The translations under genes and the position numbers were made by a program. From Solibacillus sp. FSL H8-0523 (lineage in GTDB: Bacteria > Bacillota > Bacilli > Bacillales_A > Planococcaceae): a stretch of DNA of 64,000 nucleotides. Position 1 is the first letter of the stretch, and each line of letters begins with the position of its first letter. Location of the stretch: positions 2,728,001 through 2,792,000 of the forward strand of contig NZ_CP150291.1 in the NCBI RefSeq assembly GCF_038051985.1. Reading direction: 5' to 3'. This document shows, in pieces, positions 52,338 through 62,634 of the stretch. The notes below the pieces were generated by a model. It saw only the letters and a program-made list of their open reading frames with translations, ran no database searches and had not been told where the DNA came from.

Positions 52338-53153
52338 TTATCCAAACAAACTACCATAGCCAGTAATTGTCGTCGCTAAGTCTTCGCGGTAGTGATCGTC
52401 TAACGGATTCAAACTATTAATAGTTACTTCATTACCACCTAATGACGAATGAATGTATTGCTCATCACCAATATACATTGCCACATGCCCCGGGAAGAAA
52501 ATTAAATCGCCACGCTTCAGCTTTTCGCGCGTAATTTCCTTTAATGGAAAGCCCTCGAGTATTTTTGCATCACGATAAATATAGGAACCATTTAACATAT
52601 AAGCCATCGAGCAAAGCCCTGAGCAATCAATACCAGCTGGTGTTTTTCCTCCCCAACGATATGGCGTACCTAAATAGTGAAATGCACTTTGTACAACTTG
52701 CTCACGAAATAGCTCTTCATTTGCTGTATAAACTTTAATTCTCTGTTGTACCCAGTCTGTTCGCACATAGCCAAGCTGCCCTGTCACAAGCTGCACCTTC
52801 GTCCATGTTGGCTCGAGCCCTACTTCCTCCACAACATGAATAAAGGCCCCACGCGTTAAGGTGATGAGTTTATCGCTTTGAATTTTTGGACACGTTAATA
52901 CATCGGCAAAGCTTTGCCTAATAACATGGTTTGCATTATTCATCCAAAGCGCTAGAATATCACTACCGATTTCTAAATCAGCCTTTAGCATATAGCCCTC
53001 ATAACGATAAAAGGTACGAATCTTCACCCACGTTTCATCGAGTTCCTCTAGCACCTCAACTGGCATACCGTACAAAGCTTCATCGACAAGCTCTGACTTT
53101 AGATCTGTTGTTTCATATAAATTAGCAATCATCACTTTCACAATTGCGTTCAT
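52338..53153 (-). CDS. ykfC: NlpC/P60 gamma-D-glutamyl-L-diamino acid endopeptidase (YkfC-like)
   Basis: 271 residues, no signal peptide, so cytoplasmic. Two SH3b-like domains (about 5-75 and 80-140, ending GQLGYVRTDWV) precede the C40 peptidase with catalytic Cys in AGIDCSGLCSMAY, His in FPGHVAMYIG and a third polar residue in YIHSSLGG. It should split the gamma-D-Glu-diamino acid bond of imported wall peptides that have a free N-terminal L-Ala. Last gene of the dpp/ykf cluster. GAGGTG lies before the ATG at 53153; a GTG at 53162 is possible. Confidence 0.93.
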   Translation of the reverse strand: MNAIVKVMIANLYETTDLKSELVDEALYGMPVEVLEELDETWVKIRTFYRYEGYMLKADLEIGSDILALWMNNANHVIRQSFADVLTCPKIQSDKLITLTRGAFIHVVEEVGLEPTWTKVQLVTGQLGYVRTDWVQQRIKVYTANEELFREQVVQSAFHYLGTPYRWGGKTPAGIDCSGLCSMAYMLNGSYIYRDAKILEGFPLKEITREKLKRGDLIFFPGHVAMYIGDEQYIHSSLGGNEVTINSLNPLDDHYREDLATTITGYGSLFG

Positions 53154-53158
53154 TTCCT

Positions 53159-53926
53159 TCACCTCACTCTACTTTTTTCTTCATATACGATTTTCGAAAT
53201 TTGACCGATCAAACTCTTCGCCTTCTCGTTATCTGTCACCCCTGTTAGGAACACACCGATAAAATAAGCACCATTTTTATGAAACACAATGCCACAATCA
53301 TGATCAACTGTATCAAGGCCACCTGTTTTATGTGCAACTTTCACATCATCCACAAGATAGCGTCTCAGTGATTCATGGCTACGCTGTCGACATAAAATAT
53401 CAAAGGCTATTGCCGTCCATGCTTCATCTAACAGCTGCCCTTCATAGAGGGCTTGAAATAATCGTTTCATATCATTTGCGGTCGTTTCGTTATCAAAGCC
53501 TTGCTGCTGACGTTCAAAATCCATCATCTTACGCTGAAGCTTTGTATGCTGCATCCCTATTTCGGCAAAGTACGTATTGAAAGCATCCATTCCTAAAAAA
53601 TCAATGCAGGCATTCGTTGCGCTATTATCGCTTGTAATCGTCATCCACAGTAGGAGCTCATGAAGCGTTGCCTGTTTTTGCTGTTGCTCCGTTAACACAC
53701 TAAATTCTACTAAGTTTTCATCGGCAATCGTTAGCACCTGCCGCAAATTACCATTCGTCGTCTGCAAGCGCTTTAAAATCGCAAGTAAAATCGGCACTTT
53801 TATAACGCTCGCACTACTAAATACATCATCCGCTAACTGTTCAAACGTTTCATTCGTATGATAGTGTTGCACCGCGACATGGACTTTAAACGGGATTGTA
53901 TTAAGAAGCGCTTGTAATGGTTTCAT
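53159..53926 (-). CDS. Cytoplasmic class A beta-lactamase-fold serine hydrolase in the muropeptide operon
   Basis: 255 residues, starting straight at the fold with no signal peptide. SxxK is S40-V-I-K43, SDN is 99-101 and KTG is 200-202 (HKTGGLD). In the omega-loop region (HTKLQRKMMDFERQ) the place of Glu166 appears to be Met, so rapid beta-lactam hydrolysis is unlikely. Lying between ykfA and ykfC, it probably acts on an imported peptide or its D-amino-acid bonds; this is inference. The ATG at 53926 has GGGTGA 5 bases before it; a GTG at 53935 overlaps the ykfA stop. A true beta-lactamase would be exported. Confidence 0.82.
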   Translation of the reverse strand: MKPLQALLNTIPFKVHVAVQHYHTNETFEQLADDVFSSASVIKVPILLAILKRLQTTNGNLRQVLTIADENLVEFSVLTEQQQKQATLHELLLWMTITSDNSATNACIDFLGMDAFNTYFAEIGMQHTKLQRKMMDFERQQQGFDNETTANDMKRLFQALYEGQLLDEAWTAIAFDILCRQRSHESLRRYLVDDVKVAHKTGGLDTVDHDCGIVFHKNGAYFIGVFLTGVTDNEKAKSLIGQISKIVYEEKSRVR

Positions 53927-53931
53927 CACGC

Positions 53932-54870
53932 TCACCCAACCACTTCAATTGTTTGCTTAGTTGCATCAAGTTTCACCGTTTTTCCAAGTGGTAGCGATAA
54001 GGTCGGCAACATATGACCGCACGTCACATCCCCTAACACAGGAATCCCAAGTGGTGCTAAAATTTCATCAAATACTTCCGCTAATGTTAAATTATTTTCA
54101 GGATGATTGCGATCCAGTAGGCCACAATCCGTCCATGCGCCAAGAATCATTCCCGCGCATTGATCAAGCTTTCCAGCTAGCTTTAGTTGCGTCAGCATAC
54201 GGTCCACACGCTGTACATTTTCATCAATATCTTCTAAAAATAATATTTTCCCCGCTACATCGATTTCATACGGTGTACCAAGTGACGCCGCAACTAATGT
54301 TAAATTACCACCCGTTAGCTGACCGGTTGCACTACCTGGTGTAATCGTCGTCCTCATTTCGCCTAATTTATTTTCCAGGAAATAACCATTCCATTCTGTG
54401 TTTGTGACACTAGTAATAAAATAATCCCACGTGTAGTCATCCATTTCAGGCTTGATAAACTCTGTTGCTGGCATCGGCGTATGGTACGTGACAAAGTTGC
54501 AGTGCTGGTTCAATACAATATGCAGTGCGGTCACATCACTATAACCGGTAAATACTTTCGGGTTGTTTTTGATCATTTCTAAGTCGAGCATGGGTAAAAT
54601 ACGTGTCGCACCGTACCCTCCGCGAATACAAAAGATACCGTCAATGTCTGGATTGGCAAACATTTCGTTTACTTCTTTTGCGCGCAGTTCATCACTGCCT
54701 GCTAAGTAGCCATGACGGGTGCGGCACGTTTCACCGACAACGACATGAAAACCAAGCTTTTCTACCGCTTCAATCGCGGGTTGTAAGCGTTCCGGCGCTG
54801 TTGCACCAGAAGCACTAATTAACGCAACGGTATCACCTTTTTTCAATGCTTTCGGAATTACTAAACTCAT
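53932..54870 (-). CDS. ykfA: LD-carboxypeptidase, S66 family (YkfA/LdcA-like)
   Basis: 312 residues. [18 protein letters not shown] opens the domain; [19 protein letters not shown] and the nucleophile Ser in [10 protein letters not shown] follow. Glu in [10 protein letters not shown] and His in [10 protein letters not shown] complete the triad. It removes the terminal D-Ala from tetrapeptides in the cytoplasm, preparing them for the endopeptidase. Its start overlaps the stop of the upstream ATPase gene (ATGA). Confidence 0.94.
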   Translation of the reverse strand: MSLVIPKALKKGDTVALISASGATAPERLQPAIEAVEKLGFHVVVGETCRTRHGYLAGSDELRAKEVNEMFANPDIDGIFCIRGGYGATRILPMLDLEMIKNNPKVFTGYSDVTALHIVLNQHCNFVTYHTPMPATEFIKPEMDDYTWDYFITSVTNTEWNGYFLENKLGEMRTTITPGSATGQLTGGNLTLVAASLGTPYEIDVAGKILFLEDIDENVQRVDRMLTQLKLAGKLDQCAGMILGAWTDCGLLDRNHPENNLTLAEVFDEILAPLGIPVLGDVTCGHMLPTLSLPLGKTVKLDATKQTIEVVG

Positions 54871-55820
54871 GCATTCGCCTCCTGACGTTCGACTAGCTTC
54901 CGGTACTGTGCTTGCTCTTCTTTGTTCGCTAAAACGAAATGGCCTGGTTCGATTTCAACAAACTCCGGCGCATCCACGTCGTATTGATGTACGGTAGGAT
55001 CGTAGACGTGTAGCTTTTTTTGGCGCTCTTTAATCGGATTCGGCTCAGGCACTGCCGCAAGTAAAGCCTGTGTATAGGGATGCAGTGGATTATTAAACAG
55101 CTTTTCTGTCTCACCAAGCTCGACAATGCGCCCTTTATAAATAACCGCTGTGCGGTCTGTAATAAAACGCACAATCGATAAATCATGTGCAATAAACAAA
55201 TACGTTAAATGACGCTCTTGCTGCAAGTTCGCTAATAAGTTCAACACCTGTGCACGAATAGATACATCTAATGCTGAAATCGGCTCATCGGCAACTACAA
55301 ACTCCGGTTCCATGACAAGCGCGCGTGCAATGCCAATTCGTTGACGTTGACCACCTGAGAACTCATGCGGGAAACGTGATGCGAATTCTGGCAGTAAGCC
55401 GACTTCGAGTAGCGCTTTTTTTACCTTGTCAATCCGCTCTTGGTCATTGGCGTACTTTTTATTATTAATGAGGCCCTCTGAAATAATATAATCAACCTTC
55501 GCACGTTCATTTAATGACGCGCCTGGATCTTGAAAAATCATTTGAATCTTTTGCGTAATTTCTTTATCCCATGCATTCGTAATACGGCCATTGATTTTTT
55601 GACCATGGAATAGGATTTCACCGTTTGTCACCGGATTAATGCGCATAATCGCACGGCCAATCGTCGTTTTCCCTGAGCCGGATTCCCCTACTAGACCAAA
55701 TGTTTCGCCTTTATAAATATCAAAACTTACATCATCAACCGCTTTAAATTCCTTTTTCCCACTGCCAAAAATAATATCGATATTTTTTACTTCAATTAAT
55801 TTTTCACGTTCATTACTCAT
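54867..55820 (-). CDS. dppF: Di/oligopeptide ABC transporter ATPase, DppF/YkfD type
   Basis: 317 residues. Walker A GESGSGKT, signature FSGGQRQR, Walker [12 protein letters not shown] and the oligopeptide-type C-terminal [16 protein letters not shown]. It powers peptide import with DppD. The frame is open to 55913, but the ATG at 55820 overlaps the dppD stop (ATGAGTAA), with GGAAGGGAGA upstream. B. subtilis keeps this gene as ykfD in the ykf half of the operon. Confidence 0.95.
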   Translation of the reverse strand: MSNEREKLIEVKNIDIIFGSGKKEFKAVDDVSFDIYKGETFGLVGESGSGKTTIGRAIMRINPVTNGEILFHGQKINGRITNAWDKEITQKIQMIFQDPGASLNERAKVDYIISEGLINNKKYANDQERIDKVKKALLEVGLLPEFASRFPHEFSGGQRQRIGIARALVMEPEFVVADEPISALDVSIRAQVLNLLANLQQERHLTYLFIAHDLSIVRFITDRTAVIYKGRIVELGETEKLFNNPLHPYTQALLAAVPEPNPIKERQKKLHVYDPTVHQYDVDAPEFVEIEPGHFVLANKEEQAQYRKLVERQEANA

Positions 55821-56859
55821 GCATATACCGTCTCCCTTCCTCGAAAAATGCCTGTAACACTTCTGGAGGCTCGACTTTCGGTGCCTTTGGATCGAGTAAC
55901 CACGTGCGTGCAAAATGTGTATCTGTCACTTGGAAAAACGGTGGACGCTCAACAAAATCAATTTTCAAAGCATATTGATTACGTGGAGCAAATGCATCAC
56001 CTTTAATTTCTTTAAATAGGTTCGGAGGTGTTCCTTTAATGGAATACAACTCATGCCCCTTTACACCAAGCTGTGGTAAGGAAGATATTAACGCCCATGT
56101 ATACGGATGTTTTGCCCCAAAGAAGATTTCATTTGTTTGCCCGACTTCGATAATATCCCCTGCATACATAACTGCAACGCGGTCCGCTACTTTCGCAACT
56201 ACCCCTAAATCATGCGTAATGTAAATGGTCGTTAATAAATATTTTTCTTGTAGTGTCGTTAATAGCTGTAAAATTTGTGCTTGAATCGTTACGTCAAGAG
56301 CAGTCGTTGGTTCATCACAAATTAATACTTGCGGGTTACAGGCAACTGCAATCGCAATCACAATCCTTTGACGCATGCCTCCTGAAAATTCATGTGGAAA
56401 TTGCTTATAGCGACGCTCCACATCATGAATGCCTACATCGCGCAGTAGCTGTAAAGTTGTTTCATACGCATCCTTGCCCTTTAAGCCTTGGTGCAGTACA
56501 ACACTTTCTTCAATTTGCTTCCCTACTGTTTTTAATGGATTTAATGAAGTCATCGGATCTTGTGTAACCATGGCCACTTTTTTACCCCGGATTTTTAACC
56601 AATCGGCTTCCGTTTTAAACTGCGTTAAATCATGGCCATCATAAACAATCTTCCCTGAATCAATGTAGCCGTTTTTATCAAGTAAACCCATAATCGATTT
56701 CACTAAAACGGACTTCCCAGAACCCGATTCTCCAACAATCGCTAGGCTTTCTCCTTTATATAAATCGAGTGAAATATCACGAATGGCCGTTAATGTTTGA
56801 CCGCGCAATTTAAATTTAATGACTAAATTTTCAATCGATAGAATCTTTTCTCGTTCCAT
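55813..56859 (-). CDS. dppD: Di/oligopeptide ABC transporter ATPase, DppD type
   Basis: 348 residues. Walker A GESGSGKS, signature FSGGMRQR and Walker [25 protein letters not shown] and the C-terminal region follow; the usual cysteine cluster of OppD-type ATPases (CxxxxPxC) is not visible, being replaced by [15 protein letters not shown]. It pairs with DppF. GGATGG precedes the ATG, 15 bases after dppC. Confidence 0.95.
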   Translation of the reverse strand: MEREKILSIENLVIKFKLRGQTLTAIRDISLDLYKGESLAIVGESGSGKSVLVKSIMGLLDKNGYIDSGKIVYDGHDLTQFKTEADWLKIRGKKVAMVTQDPMTSLNPLKTVGKQIEESVVLHQGLKGKDAYETTLQLLRDVGIHDVERRYKQFPHEFSGGMRQRIVIAIAVACNPQVLICDEPTTALDVTIQAQILQLLTTLQEKYLLTTIYITHDLGVVAKVADRVAVMYAGDIIEVGQTNEIFFGAKHPYTWALISSLPQLGVKGHELYSIKGTPPNLFKEIKGDAFAPRNQYALKIDFVERPPFFQVTDTHFARTWLLDPKAPKVEPPEVLQAFFEEGRRYMHE

Positions 56860-56874
56860 ATAACGCCATCCTTT

Positions 56875-57849
56875 CTACACGTGGTTTTTCGGATCTGCTG
56901 CATCAGCAAACGCGTTTCCGATAATATAAAAGGCAATTGTAATAACACTTAACACGATACTCGGGAAAATTAATTGATAGCGTAGGTCTGGTGACATCAT
57001 CAAGACACGCCCTTCGTTAATTAAGTTTCCAAGTGATGGCTCACTTACCGGCAATCCTAGCCCAATATACGTTAAAAATACTTCTGCACCAATAGCAGCA
57101 GGTACCGCTAAGCTCATACGCAACATAATTACTGAAATTAAATAAGGTAATAAGTTTTTCAAAATAATTTTATAACCAGGTGTTCCTAATGTTTTCGACG
57201 CTAAATTGTACTCACGATCTCGTAAAATAACAATTTGATTTCGCAAGAACCGTGCCATCTCTACCCACCCGGTAATACACATCGCGATAATAATCGTCGA
57301 AATGCCTGGACGTAAAATATAGGCCATTAAAATTAACACAATCGTCGTTGGAATATTATCAACAATGTTATAGAGCTGTGTAATCGGTAATTCTAATTTG
57401 CGTGAGTAGCCCCATAATGCACCAACCGTAAAGCCAATTATTACTTCAATAATCGCTACACTAAATCCAATGAATAACGAGGTACGCGTCCCTTGCCATA
57501 TACGTGACCACAAATCTTGTCCGATGGAGTTCGTCCCGAAAAGGTACTCCTCATTCGGTGTAACATTTCGGTCTTGCATACCTGTTTCGGGATTGATATA
57601 AATTTGTGTCGCTGATTTTTGATCTGGTAGATAAGGTTGAATAAATGTAAACACAATCAGTATGATAACAAATACTAATAAAATGACAGCAATTTTATTT
57701 TTTGAGAAAGAGCGGAACGTCGAACGCCAATACGAGTAATTTGAATAGGCTGTTTCTTCTGCTTTTGCATCGTCAACGCCAGCAAATTCAAATAGTTGCT
57801 CATTCGATTTATCTGAAATATTTTGAATTTCTTTTGAAAATAAACCCAT
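56875..57849 (-). CDS. dppC: Di/oligopeptide ABC transporter permease DppC
   Basis: 324 residues with an N-terminal cytoplasmic extension of about 55 residues and six membrane helices. The coupling loop is NQIVILRDREYNLASKTLGT. The periplasm-side insert QIYINPETGMQDRNVTPNEE is typical of the DppC/OppC type. It starts on the last base of the dppB stop (TAATG), so expression is coupled. Confidence 0.96.
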   Translation of the reverse strand: MGLFSKEIQNISDKSNEQLFEFAGVDDAKAEETAYSNYSYWRSTFRSFSKNKIAVILLVFVIILIVFTFIQPYLPDQKSATQIYINPETGMQDRNVTPNEEYLFGTNSIGQDLWSRIWQGTRTSLFIGFSVAIIEVIIGFTVGALWGYSRKLELPITQLYNIVDNIPTTIVLILMAYILRPGISTIIIAMCITGWVEMARFLRNQIVILRDREYNLASKTLGTPGYKIILKNLLPYLISVIMLRMSLAVPAAIGAEVFLTYIGLGLPVSEPSLGNLINEGRVLMMSPDLRYQLIFPSIVLSVITIAFYIIGNAFADAADPKNHV

Positions 57850-58793
57850 TAGCGTACACTGTCTCCTTTCCCTAGCTTAATTCGAGGGTCGACAATCGCC
57901 ATGAGTAAGTCCCCTAAAATTAGCCCTATAATTCCTAACGAAGAAAATACAAGAACAAGACCTTGTACCACGTTATTGTCCTGACGTTGAATGGCATCTA
58001 CTAATAAACCACCCATACCTGGAATCGAGAATAACGATTCAATATAAATGGAGCCTGTAATTGTAAATAAAATCGTAGCTGGTAAGTACTGTGCCATTGG
58101 AATGAACGCATTACGCATCACATGACGGAACATGATCGTGCGCTCCGTTACACCTTTTGCACGTGCTAGCTTAATATAATCTTTATTTAACTCATCCACC
58201 ATGTAACGACGCATCCACATGGCATACGAAGCAATCGGACCGAGCGCCATACAAATAAGTGGTAAAATAAAGCTTTTCGGATTGTATTCATCAAATAGCA
58301 TTGGCAATCCAATCCAGCTTGAAATATACATTTGAATCATTAAGAAATAGACCATCGCAGGAACAGCTACGATAATAACGATATATCCTGTACCTAAACG
58401 ATCTAGCCAGCGCCCTTTAAACTGCGCCATTAAAATACCGAGTGGCACACCGACTAAAAGAGATAGGACAACTGCACCTAATCCAAATAAAATCGAATAA
58501 ATCATTTTATCTGCAATAATATCTACTACCGGTACATCTGTACGATATGTAATCGATTCGCCTAAATCACCTTGGAATAAGTTCACGTAAAAATTTTTCA
58601 ATTGTACAAGCAATGGATCACGTAAACCTAGGTTTGTTAAATACACTTCTTGTTGCTCTGTAGACATTTTTTCAGCCGCTGCCCCTAAATAGCCTTCATC
58701 CGGCATTAAGCGAAGCAGTGAGAACACAATCGTAATAATAATAAATAACGTTAAAATCGATTGCGCCATACGTTTAGCAAGATACTTTAACAC
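57849..58793 (-). CDS. dppB: Di/oligopeptide ABC transporter permease DppB
   Basis: 314 residues, six membrane helices. The first helix is ILTLFIIITIVFSLLRLMP, and the coupling loop is MVDELNKDYIKLARAKGVTERTI. IESLFSIPGMGGLLVDAI is the conserved C-terminal signature. It forms the channel with DppC. GGGGAGGGAA precedes the ATG. A 93-base gap with a hairpin separates it from dppE. Confidence 0.96.
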   Translation of the reverse strand: MLKYLAKRMAQSILTLFIIITIVFSLLRLMPDEGYLGAAAEKMSTEQQEVYLTNLGLRDPLLVQLKNFYVNLFQGDLGESITYRTDVPVVDIIADKMIYSILFGLGAVVLSLLVGVPLGILMAQFKGRWLDRLGTGYIVIIVAVPAMVYFLMIQMYISSWIGLPMLFDEYNPKSFILPLICMALGPIASYAMWMRRYMVDELNKDYIKLARAKGVTERTIMFRHVMRNAFIPMAQYLPATILFTITGSIYIESLFSIPGMGGLLVDAIQRQDNNVVQGLVLVFSSLGIIGLILGDLLMAIVDPRIKLGKGDSVR

Positions 58794-58819
58794 ACGATTC
58801 CCTCCCCACCCTTTAAAAT

Positions 58820-58856
58820 ACGAAAGGAGATGCAGAAATAATTCCTGTCATCTCCT
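58820..58856 (-). terminator. Weak terminator or RNA-stability hairpin between dppE and dppB
   Basis: Stem AGGAGATG / CATCTCCT with a 16-base loop. The minus strand then reads TTTCGTATTTT, a poor T run. It probably raises dppE over permease level. Confidence 0.5.
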
Positions 58857-58886
58857 GACTTACTACAATAAAAGCGCCTATAAAAA

Positions 58887-60716
58887 TTACTTTGAAGCGT
58901 TCGCTAAAGCTTCCGCACGTTCTTTTTCCCATGCTTCTTTAGCTGATTCATACTCTTCATTGCTCATTGGCTTTTCTAGGATAGACTGACCTTTAAATTT
59001 CTCTGATGTAACACCAAATGGTGAATATTGTGATTCAAATGGATTTAATTTTGAAGCAACATAACCGCCTCCGCCTACAGCGTAAGGAATAACGAATGCT
59101 TCTTCAATTAGAAATGCTTCTGCTTTTGCAAATAGTTCATAGCGTTTTGCTGGCTCAACTTCTACTTTCGCCGCTTCTACTAATTTGTCGTACTCTGCAT
59201 TGTAGCCTTCAGCTAATTCAGGCTTGTTGTAAGTACCACCTACAGTGAATGGATCTGTGTACGTTGATGGGTCAGCAAAGTCTGGACCCCAGTTTGCTTC
59301 GATCATTGAGAATTTACCTGGACGACGAACTTCACCTAAGAAACCTGTCGCTGGACCTGCATATAATTCTACATCGATATAGTCTTTTCCTAATAAGTTT
59401 TCAAGCTGTTGTTCTACTACTTGAGAACGGTTTGCCCATTCTGGTGAACCTGAATTGTACGGTAATACCACTTTTACTGGGAAGGTTACTTTACCTTCTA
59501 AAGCTTTCATTGCTGCTTCTTTATGTTGAGCAGCTAACTCTTTATTAAATGAATCATTTTCCGAGATTGCTTTAAGCGGTGCTAATAATGTGTAATCGAC
59601 ACCTGCTACATCAACGAAGTTTTTTGGTGTAATGGTATTCGAAATTAAGTTTTCTGGGTTATATGGTTCCATTGTTAACATCGCTGAAATACGATCTAAT
59701 CCATGGAATAATGATTTACGGAAATCTTTATTATTTACAGCTACTTTCCAATTCTCCGGTGCAAATTCAGCATCAAATTGTGGATCAAAGTTTAATGCGT
59801 AGAAGTATGTGTAGAAGTTATTTGTATTTTGACGTACTACGTCTTTTTTATCTTCTGCTTTTAACCATTCATCTAGAATTGAGGTTGGAATACTTGCACC
59901 ATCAATTTCACCACGTAAGAATAGCTCAGGGGCAACAGTAGCTGCCTCTTTGTTGTACTTGTAGCGAATACGATCAATTTTTACATTGTCTTTATCCCAG
60001 TACGTTTTATTTTTTACAAGTACACGCTCATTTTGTGGCTCGAATTTATCCAAGATGTATGAACCGTTGTATAAGAAGTTCTCACGCGTTGTACCAAATG
60101 CTTCCCCTGTTTCCGCTAAAAACGCACCGTTTACAGGGAAGAAACATACATAGTTCAGCATCGATAAGAAGTACGGTGTAGAACCTTCTAATGTGTATTC
60201 TAATGTGTAATCATCCAGTGCTTTCACACCAACTTGCTGAAAATCTGTTACTTCACCGTTATAGAAGGCATCACCGTTTTTTACTACCGTGGCAATCCAA
60301 GCTGTTGACGATTCATTTTTTGCATCAAGTACGTAGTTTAAACCGTCTACGAAATCTTGTGCGACAACATCAGCTACTTCTTTACCTTCGTGGTCAACCC
60401 ATTTTGCGCCTTCACGAATTTTGAATGTCCATACCGATGCATCATCGTTATGTTCCCATTCAGTTGCTAAACCTGGTTTTACAATGCCGTACTCATCGTA
60501 CTCGATTAGTCCGTCTACTAAATTTGCAGCTACTGCAAATTCATTTGTTTCTGAAGTTTTTAAGTAATTTAACGTTTTAATTTCACCCGAATACACAGTA
60601 CGGTACTCTTGTGGCTTGCCTGAATCACCAGCTGTGCCTGAATCTGCAGAATCATCACTACATGCCGCTAAAACTAGTGCAAACATACATGCCAAAACTA
60701 ATAAATACTTTTTCAT
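58887..60716 (-). CDS. dppE: Peptide-binding lipoprotein (DppE/OppA type)
   Basis: 609 residues, solute-binding family 5. Lipoprotein signal ending LVLAACSDDS (Cys about 19). YSGEIKTLNYLKTSETNEFA, WTFKIREGAKWVDHEGKEV and KFSMIEANWGPDFADPSTYT are family landmarks. It is long enough for an oligopeptide rather than strict dipeptide binder. With DppA and Ykf enzymes nearby, murein peptides are the likely cargo. GGGTGGGGG precedes the ATG. Confidence 0.95.
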   Translation of the reverse strand: MKKYLLVLACMFALVLAACSDDSADSGTAGDSGKPQEYRTVYSGEIKTLNYLKTSETNEFAVAANLVDGLIEYDEYGIVKPGLATEWEHNDDASVWTFKIREGAKWVDHEGKEVADVVAQDFVDGLNYVLDAKNESSTAWIATVVKNGDAFYNGEVTDFQQVGVKALDDYTLEYTLEGSTPYFLSMLNYVCFFPVNGAFLAETGEAFGTTRENFLYNGSYILDKFEPQNERVLVKNKTYWDKDNVKIDRIRYKYNKEAATVAPELFLRGEIDGASIPTSILDEWLKAEDKKDVVRQNTNNFYTYFYALNFDPQFDAEFAPENWKVAVNNKDFRKSLFHGLDRISAMLTMEPYNPENLISNTITPKNFVDVAGVDYTLLAPLKAISENDSFNKELAAQHKEAAMKALEGKVTFPVKVVLPYNSGSPEWANRSQVVEQQLENLLGKDYIDVELYAGPATGFLGEVRRPGKFSMIEANWGPDFADPSTYTDPFTVGGTYNKPELAEGYNAEYDKLVEAAKVEVEPAKRYELFAKAEAFLIEEAFVIPYAVGGGGYVASKLNPFESQYSPFGVTSEKFKGQSILEKPMSNEEYESAKEAWEKERAEALANASK

Positions 60717-60759
60717 ACGCTATTCCCCCACCCTTTTTACTTTTTTCTGATCTAACTAC

Positions 60760-61827
60760 CTATATTAAAAACCCTAAGCCCGCGCGCTCAACCATTTGAA
60801 TACATTCGCCTTCAAAAATTGGCCCACCTTCTATCGGATCTTTAACACAAAGACTCGGCCCATCTAAATCGACCATTGTGACAATTTGGTTAGCTGCGGC
60901 AAAATGTGCGGCTGCGCTAACACTAATTTTTGTTTCTAACATACAGCCAATCATACACTGCACACCATTTGCCTGTGCGATGTTTGCGATTTGCTGTGCC
61001 TTAGAAATCCCTCCTGTTTTCATTAATTTAATATTAATTAAATCCGCAGCACCCTTTTCGATTACTTCGATGGCTTGCTTCGGAGAAAACACACTTTCAT
61101 CTGCTAAAATTGGCGTTTGTGTACGCTGCGTCACATATTGCATACCTACAAGATCACTATAGTGAACAGGCTGCTCTATTAACTCAATCTGAACGCCTTT
61201 ATCCTCTAGTTGTCCAATAATGGAAACAGCCTGCTTCGGTGTCCACCCCTGATTGGCATCAACACGTAACACAACATCAGGGCCGACTGCTTCGCGTATA
61301 TTTACAACACGCTCTACGTCACCTATTGGATCTTTGCCGACCTTTACTTTCAATATCGAAAAGCCACGTTTTACTGCAGCTAAACTATCATTTACCATTT
61401 CTACGCTATCATTCACACTGATCGTAATATCTGTCTTAAGGGTATTACGATAGCCACCTAGTAATTGATACAGTGGCGCTTGATATTTTTTTGCCCATAA
61501 ATCATATAGTGCCATTTCTACCGCAGCCTTGGCGCTAGTATTTTGATAAAGGCAACGATCGACACGTTCACACAAAACGGCTATTTCTGCGATATCGATT
61601 CCTTTAATGACGGGTGCAATGACCTCTTCAATTGCATATTTTAGTGAACCAAGTGTTTCTCCCGTAATAACATGCGTCGGGGCTGCTTCACCAATACCTA
61701 TTTGACCATCATCCGTGGTGAGAATGACCATTACATTTTGAATACTATGTACGGTACGTAATGCGGTTTTAAATGGTGTAATAAGTGGCGCTTCTACTAA
61801 ACTAACTTTCACATCTGTAATTTTCAT
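60760..61827 (-). CDS. ykfB: L-Ala-D/L-Glu epimerase (YkfB)
   Basis: 355 residues, enolase superfamily, muconate-lactonizing subgroup. The catalytic Lys is in FSILKVKVGKDP, metal ligands are Asp in RVDANQGW, Glu in LIEQPV and Asp in ILADESVF, and the second Lys is in NIKLMKTGG. It converts L-Ala-D-Glu from murein to L-Ala-L-Glu, which ordinary peptidases can use. It lies 12 bases after dppA and 43 before dppE, in one operon. Confidence 0.95.
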   Translation of the reverse strand: MKITDVKVSLVEAPLITPFKTALRTVHSIQNVMVILTTDDGQIGIGEAAPTHVITGETLGSLKYAIEEVIAPVIKGIDIAEIAVLCERVDRCLYQNTSAKAAVEMALYDLWAKKYQAPLYQLLGGYRNTLKTDITISVNDSVEMVNDSLAAVKRGFSILKVKVGKDPIGDVERVVNIREAVGPDVVLRVDANQGWTPKQAVSIIGQLEDKGVQIELIEQPVHYSDLVGMQYVTQRTQTPILADESVFSPKQAIEVIEKGAADLINIKLMKTGGISKAQQIANIAQANGVQCMIGCMLETKISVSAAAHFAAANQIVTMVDLDGPSLCVKDPIEGGPIFEGECIQMVERAGLGFLI

Positions 61828-61839
61828 ATTGTCCCCTAC

Positions 61840-62634
61840 TTACGTTAAGAATTGTAAAAGGCGTAGCACTTCGAAATAATCTTCCGTTTCAAATTCCACT
61901 GTATTATGTGCTTTAAATGTCGCACCTGGGTAGAAGGAATTGCGGTATGCCTTAATATGATCTTTATAAATTAGCTCTACTTTAAAATGCTTTGGTAATT
62001 CAAGTAACAACTGTTCGCGTTCCACTGTCATCGCCTGTTCAACTAATTTCTTCGTTTCCTTTAAGGTCTTTTGTGGGCTCACATTAATCGTTGCATGTCC
62101 GATGCCTTCTTTTGTTGCAAACGTGACGATGTTTTTATTAAAGCGCGCGATATGCTCGGTTAATGCTTGATCGCCACTGACAAAGGCGACTGGTACTTGA
62201 TGAAGCGCCGCAGCATATGCGTTAATTATAAATTCACTTGCATATTCACCATTAATTTTGATATCTGCCATTAAGCTTAATGTGTGCGCAAGTGGATTTT
62301 TTTCGCTGCCCCCTTCACTGTGGTAGCCTATGAAAATTGCGCGGTCAAAGCTTTCATCAAGCCCGGCAACCATACACATCGGCTCCTGTGTCCACCCTCG
62401 AATAATTTTCACGTTTTCTGGTAGTTGTTCTATTAATATGTTTCGCGCGGAATCATGCGCATCTTTCAACAAAATTTCTGTAGCCCCACCAAGAGTGGCA
62501 CCTTCAATTGCAGCGAGCACTTCCTTTGTCATTTGTTGTTGGAATTGGTCATAATCCGGGGTGTTTAGCTCCGTTTCACTCCAAACGGTTGTCCCTGTAA
62601 TGCCTTCGATATCTGCGCTAATATATACTTTCAT
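61840..62634 (-). CDS. dppA: D-aminopeptidase DppA, M55 family
   Basis: 264 residues. Zinc ligands are in KVYISADIEGITGTT (Asp, Glu), LLKDAHDSARNI (His region) and IGYHSEGG. AFVSGDQALTEH is conserved in the family. It removes N-terminal D-amino acids, for example from D-Ala-D-Ala, as a self-compartmentalising decamer. AAAGGAGTA precedes the ATG. It heads the dpp/ykf operon after a 344-base gap. Confidence 0.96.
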   Translation of the reverse strand: MKVYISADIEGITGTTVWSETELNTPDYDQFQQQMTKEVLAAIEGATLGGATEILLKDAHDSARNILIEQLPENVKIIRGWTQEPMCMVAGLDESFDRAIFIGYHSEGGSEKNPLAHTLSLMADIKINGEYASEFIINAYAAALHQVPVAFVSGDQALTEHIARFNKNIVTFATKEGIGHATINVSPQKTLKETKKLVEQAMTVEREQLLLELPKHFKVELIYKDHIKAYRNSFYPGATFKAHNTVEFETEDYFEVLRLLQFLT

